NCBI GenBank assembly: GCA_025353435.1
Contig: JANXQR010000236.1
Location: forward strand, 1 to 7,841
Length of the DNA stretch: 7,841 nt
Reading direction: 5' to 3'
Origin: Acidobacteriota bacterium
Lineage (GTDB): Bacteria; Acidobacteriota; Terriglobia; Terriglobales; Acidobacteriaceae
Shown here: positions 1-5,328 of the stretch, one piece after another
Layout: the number at the start of each line of letters is the position of its first letter
Position numbering within the stretch: position 1 is the first letter of the stretch
The notes under the pieces: generated by a model
Seen by the model: only the letters and a program-made list of their open reading frames with translations
What the model was told of the DNA's origin: nothing
Database searches by the model: none
Position numbers and translations under genes: made by a program

Positions 1-132
1 CGCCCCCCGGTTGACCGTACCCACAATGGCCTGACCGCCGGCCTGGACGGTGACGTGCTCCACAGCCGAAAGCGGGAACCAATGGTCTGGACCTCTTCGC
101 AGCGCCAAAGCGAAGCCAAGCCGACCCCCTAA
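1..132 (-). pseudogene. Fragment of VEHV-motif hypothetical protein, runs off left edge
   Basis: The minus strand is open from a stop at 133-135 to the window edge and reads ...ALRRGPDHWFPLSAVEHV at its start, then TVQAGGQAIVGTVNRGA. The VEHVTVQAGGQAIVGTV stretch matches, from memory, the conserved C-terminal motif of short alphaproteobacterial hypothetical proteins that usually carry VEHVHVxxGGQAIVG after about 100 other residues. Here those preceding residues are missing: the frame is closed just upstream and no ATG is present. It is therefore probably a remnant or a 3' gene fragment. It lies directly downstream of, but in a different frame from, the epimerase that ends at 129. The family function is unknown. 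The motif match is good; whether anything is expressed is doubtful. Confidence 0.4.
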
Positions 133-1085
133 TCATTCACACCTCGAAGTCGATACCACTTCACGTAAGCTTCCAAACCTTCGCGCAGGGGGGTTCGGAA
201 CAGAGGGCCAAGCAAGGACTCGGCAGAGTCGTCTGCTACCAGGCGGTCGGGATCGCCTTCCTTGACTTGGCCCAGAAAGACGGGATCGCGGTTCAATCCG
301 GCAACATTAAAGAGTTCGGAGAGCACGTCTCGAACAGAAACTGCATGGCAGGTACCGGCGTTGAAGACAGGTGCGTCTGCGCTTGCATATTCGCTGGCGC
401 GCAACAGGCACTCCACTAGATCGGATACAAAGACCCAATCCCGCAGCTCGCCGCCCGAGCCAAAGAAGTGGAAATCGCCGCGACTTGTTTTCTGCATGGC
501 GTCCCAAAGCAGTTGCTTTCGCAGCCCGGGCCCATAGACAGAAAAGGGGCGCAGAATGACCGACTGGGTTTGATACATGCGCGCATGATCGAGCAGAAGC
601 AACTCAACCTGCCGCTTGTGCACTCCGTAAGGAGAGATCGGAAGGCAGGCCAGATCGTGGCTGGCTTTAGAATGTACGGCTTGTCCATAAATGGCCGCAC
701 TCGACACATAAAGAAGCTGTGCTTCAGGCCAATGGCGGCGAAGAAAATCCAGCAACAGAACCGTGGAGAAAACTGTCTTCAGGAAGTCGCCGGGGGGATT
801 GGCCACCGAGGCCGCTACGGAGGCCCCGCCTGCAAGGTGAAATATGGTTTGCGGCACAAACTCAACGGTCTCGAGCGTGTCACGCGAGATATCACCGAAG
901 ATGTAGCGCGCGACTTCAGCGAGCTTGGCATTCTCTCGATTACTACCCAGGGAGACCACATCTGCGCCGATAGAGACCAATCGGCTGACAAGATGGCTGC
1001 CAATAAACCCGCCTCCCCCGGTTACAAGGACGCGGCGGTTCTTAAACCGCTCTGCCGCTGCAGTGCTCTCATTAATCAGGACCAT
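129..1085 (-). CDS. NAD-dependent nucleotide-sugar epimerase/dehydratase (extended SDR)
   Basis: A cytoplasmic enzyme of 318 residues, normal for extended SDR sugar-nucleotide epimerases such as the GalE/WcaG group, which oxidise and re-reduce or dehydrate the sugar of an NDP-sugar using bound NAD. The Rossmann motif TGGGGFIG lies at residues 22-29, the conserved HLAGGASV follows near 83, the catalytic serine region YVSSAAIYG near 126-134, and the Y-x3-K pair is Y153-G-V-H-K157. RPFSVYGPG and the ELRDWVFVSDL block near 213-223 are also typical. The exact substrate cannot be told from sequence. I chose ATG at 1085 because the Rossmann motif then begins about 18 residues in, as usual. A GTG at 1136 gives 17 more residues, but these are read out of a repeat shared with 2851-3013. 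The Shine-Dalgarno-like AAGGAG touches the ATG with no spacer. No minus-strand gene lies immediately upstream. It probably supplies an activated sugar to the locus. Confidence 0.9.
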   Translation of the reverse strand: MVLINESTAAAERFKNRRVLVTGGGGFIGSHLVSRLVSIGADVVSLGSNRENAKLAEVARYIFGDISRDTLETVEFVPQTIFHLAGGASVAASVANPPGDFLKTVFSTVLLLDFLRRHWPEAQLLYVSSAAIYGQAVHSKASHDLACLPISPYGVHKRQVELLLLDHARMYQTQSVILRPFSVYGPGLRKQLLWDAMQKTSRGDFHFFGSGGELRDWVFVSDLVECLLRASEYASADAPVFNAGTCHAVSVRDVLSELFNVAGLNRDPVFLGQVKEGDPDRLVADDSAESLLGPLFRTPLREGLEAYVKWYRLRGVND

Positions 1086-1091
1086 CTCCTT
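1086..1091 (-). promoter_or_regulatory. Misplaced Shine-Dalgarno at rearrangement junction
   Basis: AAGGAG on the minus strand directly abuts the ATG at 1085-1083, leaving no spacer where 5-9 bases are usual. It sits exactly where the epimerase sequence meets repeat copy 1. Either initiation is weak, or a non-ATG codon a few bases in is used (CTG at codon 3 gives a spacer of 6), or the upstream GTG at 1136 starts a hybrid protein. The real start is therefore uncertain by a few codons. Confidence 0.4.
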
Positions 1092-1251
1092 CAAACGCTG
1101 AGCTAGTGGAAAGCGGTCGTGTGCTCTGTGTGCCACCGGTGACCAGGACGCGGCTCTGCGCTATCAAATCTGCTACAGCGCCGCTACGACTTACGGAATT
1201 CGACGTGTATCTCCTTCACAACGCGCGCGGGGCCCCCGCGGCGATCGTCCA
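1090..1251 (+). repeat. Direct repeat, copy 1 (~162 bp, ~83% identical to 2851-3013)
   Basis: From TTCAAACGCTGAGCTA at 1090 to GCGATCGTCC ending at 1250 this stretch aligns with 2851-3012, nearly without gaps (one base extra in copy 2). By eye there are about 24 differences over the first 141 bases. A 27-base block at 1120-1146 is identical to 2881-2907. Copy 2 shows what the left end is: the last codons and stop of a plus-strand epimerase (FQTLS-stop). In copy 1 only those last 16 bases remain, fused to the start of the opposite-facing epimerase. On the minus strand both copies read ADLxAxSxVLVTGGT, resembling an SDR N-terminus that is cut off after the first glycines. Neither transposase nor terminal inverted repeats are seen, so I read it as a duplicated patch of gene ends rather than an insertion sequence. 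Confidence 0.8.
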
Positions 1252-1560
1252 CGGCGGAATGTCCTTGGTTACTACCGCTCTCGCTCCCACAATGGCGCAC
1301 GCTCGATGTCGCGGCGATAATCTGCGGGGGAGTGGAGTTCAACACCCATCGGATCGATCACATCTCTCACTTCGACGAGGCCGCTTCAGACTGCATTATA
1401 GAGACCTCATCTATTCAATCACCATGCCAGCCACCACGCTCCTGAGTATCATATTCCTCTGCTAATCCCCGGCTTTGTTTATGTGTGAAGAAGGCATAAG
1501 CTTGAAGTATCCTCCTGCCAGTGAATGCAACTTTGTCAGCCGGTCTGGGGAATAAACTGC
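1252..1560. other. Gene-poor stretch; possible decayed glycosyltransferase scrap
   Basis: No convincing complete gene is seen between repeat copy 1 and the acyltransferase. One plus-strand frame stays open to a stop at 1443-1445 and contains GGVEFNTHRIDHISHFDEAA at about 1320-1380. That is loosely reminiscent of the N-terminal V-x-x-x-G-x-x-I-D-x-x-x-x-D-E-A pattern of WecB/TagA-type glycosyltransferases, but there is no start, no downstream domain, and the similarity is weak. A longer frame starting at 1106 is low-complexity in character and mostly overlaps the repeat, so I do not call it a gene. Any promoter for the acyltransferase must be in here, but I see no strong sigma-70 match. Confidence 0.3.
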
Positions 1561-1570
1561 AAGGGAACAC

Positions 1571-2194
1571 ATGACCGTTTCAGGTGATGTGTGTGCCGGG
1601 GTAGAGACTATGCCAACACTCATCGCCGTATGTCGTCACTTAGCGGATGTCTGCATGACACGCATTCTGAGTCGCTATTGCATCGCTCACCAAGGCGTCC
1701 GCTTCCTCCATAGCGCCAGCATCAACAACAAACCGAGCAACCGTACCGCGATTGAAGTGGGTGCCCGGTGCGTGGTCGGCGGACAGCTGCAAGTCTATCC
1801 CGACGGCGGCCGAATCTCGATAGGCGAATGCTGCTTCATTGGTCCTGGTACGCGCATCTGGGCCGGCGAATTGGTTGAAATCGGCAACCGGGTGCTGATT
1901 TCGCACGGCGTGAACATCCACGACAACATCTCGCACAGTCTGTCGGCGCAGGAGCGGCATCAGCACTTCGTTGAAATCCTGGAACGGCGCAATGGCGCGC
2001 TCGGCAGTGTTCCAAAGCAGAGGATCGTGATCGAGGACGATGCATGGATCGGGTTCAACGCCATCATCATGAAGGGTGTCAGGATTGGAAAGGGCGCGGT
2101 GGTGGCCGCCGGAGCCATAGTGACCAAGGATGTGCCCCCCTACACGATTGCTACCGGACCCGTGGCCCAGCCGACCAGAAACTCGCTGCCTTGA
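1571..2194 (+). CDS. Hexapeptide-repeat acyltransferase (WbbJ/maltose-acetyltransferase-like)
   Basis: A cytoplasmic left-handed beta-helix acyltransferase of 207 residues that would transfer an acetyl or similar group from acyl-CoA to a sugar or lipid-linked glycan. Hexapeptide turns begin near residue 60 (IEVGARCVVGG) and continue through ISIGECCFIG, VEIGNRVLIS and, after a loop, VIEDDAWIGFNAIIMKGVRIGKGAVVAAGAIVTKDVPPY at about 153-191. The loop GVNIHDNISHSL near 113-124 supplies the likely catalytic histidine (H117 in the usual position). The end is short, with GPVAQPTR in place of the family's common GNPAKxIR. The ATG at 1571 follows AAGGGA at 1561-1566 with a short spacer, so I keep it; ATGs at 1610 and 1655 are alternatives, and residues 1-28 do not look like part of the fold. 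It stands alone on the plus strand between the two repeat copies. O-acetylation of a polysaccharide sugar is the likely role, by context. Confidence 0.88.
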   Translation: MTVSGDVCAGVETMPTLIAVCRHLADVCMTRILSRYCIAHQGVRFLHSASINNKPSNRTAIEVGARCVVGGQLQVYPDGGRISIGECCFIGPGTRIWAGELVEIGNRVLISHGVNIHDNISHSLSAQERHQHFVEILERRNGALGSVPKQRIVIEDDAWIGFNAIIMKGVRIGKGAVVAAGAIVTKDVPPYTIATGPVAQPTRNSLP

Positions 2195-2229
2195 GCACCA
2201 GGCGCAAATCCATCATGTGGCGGGCGGCT

Positions 2230-2259
2230 TGACTGATTCCGGACCTCCTGAGTCAGTCA
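2230..2259 (+). other. Imperfect inverted repeat after acyltransferase
   Basis: TGACTGA at 2230-2236 pairs with TCAGTCA at 2253-2259 around a 16-base loop, starting 36 bases after the acyltransferase stop. There is no U-rich tail, so an intrinsic terminator is doubtful. It could equally be a chance hairpin or a trace of the joint between the acyltransferase and the broken epimerase. Confidence 0.2.
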
Positions 2260-2277
2260 GCCATATTATCAAGTTAC

Positions 2278-2867
2278 ATGCGGGATCAAGCGACTGGCCG
2301 GGGAGCGTTGTCCGCTACGGATCAAGTTATGCTTGAAATGAAGGTCTCACTGCGATGTCGTGCACCGATCTCCCCCTATGGCTTCCACAGGGTTGCGGCT
2401 GAGTCGATCTGTGACTCCTACAGCCGATTCTTCTCGGTTCCGGTCAGTATTGTACGACTGTTTTCGGTCTACGGTGAAGGTTTGAAAAAACAGCTGCAGT
2501 CGGACGCACTCAATAAATTCAATAAGGGGCAGTCGCAGTTTTTGGCACCGGCAACGAACTGCGGGATTGGGTTCATGTGGCAGACGCGGCCCGTCTCCTC
2601 GCCCTGGCAGGCCTGTCGTCGCAGTCCGAGTATGAAATCTATAACGGCGGTAACGAGAAGGCCACCACGCGAGAACTGCTGACCCATCTGGCTGCCGCCG
2701 CCGGATACGACAAGAAAATTGTCTTCACCAGCGAAACACTTACAGGAAATCCGCATCGTCTTACTGCGAACAACACCCATGCCCGCCGGTTGCTGAACTG
2801 GACTCTGATAGTCAGCCTGAATTCCGGACTGCAGCGCTACGTGGACTGGTTTCAAACGCTGAGCTAA
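2278..2867 (+). pseudogene. Broken nucleotide-sugar epimerase: N-terminal half lost, frameshifted
   Basis: Clear homology to the SDR epimerase family starts at 2362 (APISPYGFHR) and continues IVRLFSVYGEGLKKQLQSDA, the same block as in the intact gene at 129-1085. At the five-T run 2539-2543 one T is missing: inserting it restores FFGTGNELRDWVHVADAARL and an open frame to the TAA at 2865-2867, ending in WFQTLS. The first ~150 residues, including the NAD-binding Rossmann motif, are absent. The catalytic Y-x3-K reads Y-G-F-H-R because codon 2389-2391 is AGG. Upstream, LHAGSSDWPGSV and a YGSS in other frames (about 2270-2335) may be shredded leftovers of the conserved HxAG and SSAAxYG segments. 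Dead on three independent counts. It is not a copy of the intact neighbour; the proteins differ at many positions. Confidence 0.85.
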
Positions 2868-3013
2868 TGGATAGCGGCCATGTGCTCTGTGTGCCACCGG
2901 TGACCAGAACGCTGCTCTTCGCAAACAAATCTGCTGGCACGCGGCCACGACCTACGGAGATCAATTTGTATATCCTTCACTACGCGCGAGGGTTCGCCAG
3001 CGGCGATCGTCCA
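2851..3013 (+). repeat. Direct repeat, copy 2 (~163 bp)
   Basis: Partner of 1090-1251, offset by 1761 bases. Its first 17 bases are the genuine 3' end of the plus-strand epimerase pseudogene, so this copy probably keeps the older arrangement. To the right it continues into the flippase 5' scrap (2980-3131). On the minus strand it reads LISVGRGRVPADLFAKSS followed by VLVTGGT, with AAGGAT a few bases before a possible TTG, as if an SDR gene had started here and been cut just after the glycine-rich loop. The two copies bracket the acyltransferase and the broken epimerase. Confidence 0.8.
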
Positions 3014-3131
3014 GCCTGTTCGGTGGAGGTATCGAATGGAGGCAGGCTAAACAGCGAAAGCAAGCGCCTGGATTGGTGGACTACGTTGATCACTTCCGCC
3101 TTTCATGCGTGAGATGGAATGCGCAGGGATC
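2980..3131 (-). pseudogene. Scrap of a flippase gene 5' end
   Basis: The minus strand from ATG at 3106-3104 matches the start of the intact flippase at 4827, with about 80% identity over the best 49 bases (3021-3069 against 4740-4788), and the match continues about 25 bases upstream of both ATGs. In one frame it reads RLLSLFSLPPFDTSTEQAGR then SPLANPRA-stop, compared with RLLSLFRLRPFDTST in the intact protein. Two bases are lost between the ATG and this block (40 versus 42), so the scrap is frameshifted, and it stops at 2982-2980 before the first membrane segment. It is a leftover of a second flippase gene or of a partial duplication. Confidence 0.75.
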
Positions 3132-3399
3132 CAAGGAAAAGCGCTGGTTTATCTCTGCGTTCTGAAGTCAGCTTAACTTGAGTCTGTTGCTAGGATTGAA
3201 TTCCACGCTGATTGAAGGAGAGGGCGATGAAGACGATCCTTCACCCTGTTCTTCACTACACGGTTCTTCCTGTGTTCGTCGCGGGTCAATTCAATCCATT
3301 TGCGCGATTTGGCAGGCTATGCAAGAAGTTGTTCAAGGGGATTTGGAAAAAAGGGAGAAGAACAGCCATTTACCGTGCAAATTCAGCATTCTTTTGTCC
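3132..3399. other. Gap between flippase scrap and intact flippase
   Basis: Mostly noncoding in appearance, apart from the small plus-strand frame from 3227. No terminator hairpin for the minus-strand flippase, which ends at 3400, is obvious. The minus-strand sequence downstream of its stop has a pyrimidine-rich stretch (around 3344-3360) but no clear stem before it. Confidence 0.4.
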
Positions 3400-3469
3400 C
3401 TATAAACACTCCCGGTTCAACTCTCGATTCGCAATATCCTTGAATAGTCTTCTAATAATCAACCCGTAA
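3227..3469 (+). CDS. Possible small protein, 80 residues, antisense to flippase 3' end
   Basis: ATG at 3227 is preceded by AAGGAG at 3215-3220 with a spacer of 6, a good ribosome binding site. The product starts MKTILHPVLHYTVLPVFVAG and is very basic in the middle (RLCKKLFKGIWKKGRR). There is no recognised family. Its last 70 bases run antisense through the end of the flippase gene, where composition is dictated by that gene, so the C-terminus is unlikely to be under selection. It may be the 5' stub of a lost gene, or chance. Confidence 0.2.
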   Translation: MKTILHPVLHYTVLPVFVAGQFNPFARFGRLCKKLFKGIWKKGRRTAIYRANSAFFCPYKHSRFNSRFAISLNSLLIINP

Positions 3470-4827
3470 AATGGAATCGCAATTAGCACCTGGGTAATTA
3501 GGGAGCCGGAGCAGACACCGACGACTCCGAAGTGGCGAGTGAGAAGGATCGACAGCGCGAGATTGGCCGAACTTGCCACTACCGCAATGATGGTCTGCAG
3601 CCTCAGAACACCGGCGCCATTCAAAAGTATACCCATCGGTGCCGATACTGCGGAAACAACACCCCATAGTCCGAGAACAACCAGCACCGACAGAGGAACA
3701 TGCAACGATTTACCAAAGAAGACCCGGAGCATCCAGGGCCCGGCGGAAACCAGGAGCGTGCAAAGGGGGACCGAGATTGCCAGTGTGAGCCACAGGGATC
3801 CGAAGAAGACGCGGCGTACCCACGCCACATCGCCGCGCGCAAGTGCTTCTCCATAGGCAGGCCAAAGTGGAGTAATTCCCATGCCTACCAGCATGCTTAC
3901 AAAGCTGAAGAGCTTTTGCGGCACCGCGTACGCGGCAACGGCGGCAGCGCCCATGACCTGGGCAATAACAATGTTGTCAGAAGTGTAGCCCAGCGTCATG
4001 GCGCACTGAAGCACAAAGAACAGCAGGCCTAACTTTAGGATCTTGCTTGCCGCACTGCGGCGATATGCGTGCCGCGCGGGGATAAGCCACGGGTGCTCAT
4101 GAAACAGGAGCCAGCCATTGAATGCGGTCGCGGTTACCGAGCCCATGGTGGAGGCCAAGACAAGCCATGCCAGACTGCCGTGCAAGCCGATGGCAATGAG
4201 CAATGCGAGCAGGGTAAGGACACTGCCGAGTGCGCCAATAATCTGCGGAATATAGCCTTTCTGCAGCCCTGCCTGTGCACGGCTTATAACGCCGATAGGG
4301 ATGCTGATGACGAACCACGCATACAGCACTAACAGTCCATGGGAACCCTCGTATGCGACTGCCGCGGATTTTACGTTGAACAGCCGCATCCACGGCATGA
4401 ACGGGTAAGCTGCCGCGCCGGCGACGGTGAGAAACAGGGCGATGCCCAGCATCATGACAAAGGCGCTGGTGAAATATTCGCGGGCCAGATTGCGATCGTC
4501 TTTGCCATAGGCCTCAGAAATGGCGTTCATGAGGCCATTGCCGATGCCCAGATCTGCAAATCCCATCGCCGAGATGATGGAAATCAGCACCATCCAAAGC
4601 CCGTAGCGTTCCGGTCCGAGGTACTTGAATGTAAGCGGCAGGGTGACCAGGGAAACCAGCAGAGCAATGACCCTGGCCCCACCGGCAGAGACCGTTGTCA
4701 TGACGGCGCGGCGAAACCGCTCTCTCGAACGCCCGTGTACGGTGGAAGTATCGAACGGACGCAGACGAAACAGCGATAGCAATCGCCCTGTCTGGTGGGG
4801 TATTTTAATCTCTTCCGCGACCTTCAT
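3400..4827 (-). CDS. Wzx-type polysaccharide flippase (MATE/PST superfamily)
   Basis: An integral inner-membrane protein of 475 residues, the usual size for O-unit flippases that move undecaprenyl-PP-linked repeat units from the cytoplasmic to the periplasmic face. After a cytoplasmic N-terminus with RLLSLFRLRPFDTST (about 15-29) and a basic GRSRERFRRA, hydrophobic helices follow in the pattern of this superfamily: about 50-65, 75-98 (YGLWMVLISIISAMGFADLG), a pair near 120-145, then further helices to the C-terminus, ending in the basic RRLFKDIANRELNRECL. FADLGIGNGL is a family signature. The ATG at 4827 is chosen because the N-terminal PFDTST block is a recurrent feature of these proteins and because the same ATG is preserved in the duplicated scrap at 3106. 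No good Shine-Dalgarno precedes it. The open frame extends to 4944 but those 39 residues look non-native. Transcribed away from the GT4/gnu pair. Confidence 0.9.
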   Translation of the reverse strand: MKVAEEIKIPHQTGRLLSLFRLRPFDTSTVHGRSRERFRRAVMTTVSAGGARVIALLVSLVTLPLTFKYLGPERYGLWMVLISIISAMGFADLGIGNGLMNAISEAYGKDDRNLAREYFTSAFVMMLGIALFLTVAGAAAYPFMPWMRLFNVKSAAVAYEGSHGLLVLYAWFVISIPIGVISRAQAGLQKGYIPQIIGALGSVLTLLALLIAIGLHGSLAWLVLASTMGSVTATAFNGWLLFHEHPWLIPARHAYRRSAASKILKLGLLFFVLQCAMTLGYTSDNIVIAQVMGAAAVAAYAVPQKLFSFVSMLVGMGITPLWPAYGEALARGDVAWVRRVFFGSLWLTLAISVPLCTLLVSAGPWMLRVFFGKSLHVPLSVLVVLGLWGVVSAVSAPMGILLNGAGVLRLQTIIAVVASSANLALSILLTRHFGVVGVCSGSLITQVLIAIPFYGLIIRRLFKDIANRELNRECL

Positions 4828-5328
4828 GCATGACTGGACTGCGAAGACTTGCCAATAACACCGACACTGGCATGCTTTCTTACCCGATCTGAAGGTCAGG
4901 ATAGCATGACTCTGGGCGACTGGTGTCGCAACGCTGCTTCTCAATCATCATCCTCTGCGCTTTTTTTGCCTCAGCCAGAGTCCCTATTACTCGCATAGCC
5001 ACAGTAGCCTGACGCTGCTGAGTAAGTTAGGATCAAAGGGAGATGGGTTTGTCGATCGCTGCAGCAAGATGTGTTCTACCTCTGCAAATCCCGCCTCTTA
5101 CGTCGGCCTGGGTTTGGCCCAAGATCTTGAGGAATATCCTCTCTTTGGCTGGAGGAGTGCAGGAACCATGCTGTTTTTTGTATACGGGCTGACTTTCCGG
5201 TTCTGGACTTGTATGCGGAATGACTCAAACGGCATGGAAGAGAGCCCGTTCTTTCGGAATTCATTTCTTCCCCAATCTGCCATGGCACGCGTGATTGACT
5301 TGACTTCAGGGAGTAACGCTGCCAGATT
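4828..5328. other. Divergent intergenic region between flippase and GT4 gene
   Basis: About 500 bases separating the minus-strand flippase from the plus-strand glycosyltransferase, so both are likely to have promoters here. I see no recognised gene. A 49-codon frame from ATG 5043 to TGA 5192 has AAAGGG only two bases before its start and no family resemblance, and longer frames on either strand look like noise. The stretch is less G+C-rich than the genes around it, including a seven-T run near 4961-4967. Its length suggests that it too may contain decayed gene remains. Confidence 0.4.
4898..4906 (-). promoter_or_regulatory. Candidate extended -10 for the flippase
   Basis: On the minus strand TGC-TATCCT reads as an extended -10 (TGn followed by a TATAAT-like hexamer, four of six matches), about 70 bases upstream of the flippase ATG. 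The position expected for a -35 has no good match, which is tolerable for an extended -10. It is the best candidate I find, but weak. Confidence 0.2.

Noticed and set aside
468..1106. Long plus-strand frame of 212 codons opposite the epimerase
   Set aside because: Shadow of the minus-strand epimerase, which has all SDR motifs; the antisense product has no recognisable features.
1106..1465. Plus-strand frame of 119 codons overlapping repeat copy 1, with a 44-residue stretch also seen at 2867-3000
   Set aside because: The shared stretch is explained by the DNA repeat; beyond it the two frames have nothing in common, and the start is immediately after an epimerase tail with no ribosome binding site.
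1090..3013. Insertion sequence or composite transposon
   Set aside because: No transposase, no terminal inverted repeats and no target-site duplication could be found; the repeats consist of epimerase and flippase gene ends.
4908..4982. 8-base inverted repeat GACTCTGG / CCAGAGTC with a 59-base spacer upstream of the flippase
   Set aside because: Too short and too widely spaced to be distinguished from chance; no operator family recognised.
5043..5192. 49-codon frame in the divergent intergenic region
   Set aside because: The purine-rich site is only two bases from the ATG, the product is tryptophan- and proline-rich without a recognisable family, and nothing else supports it.
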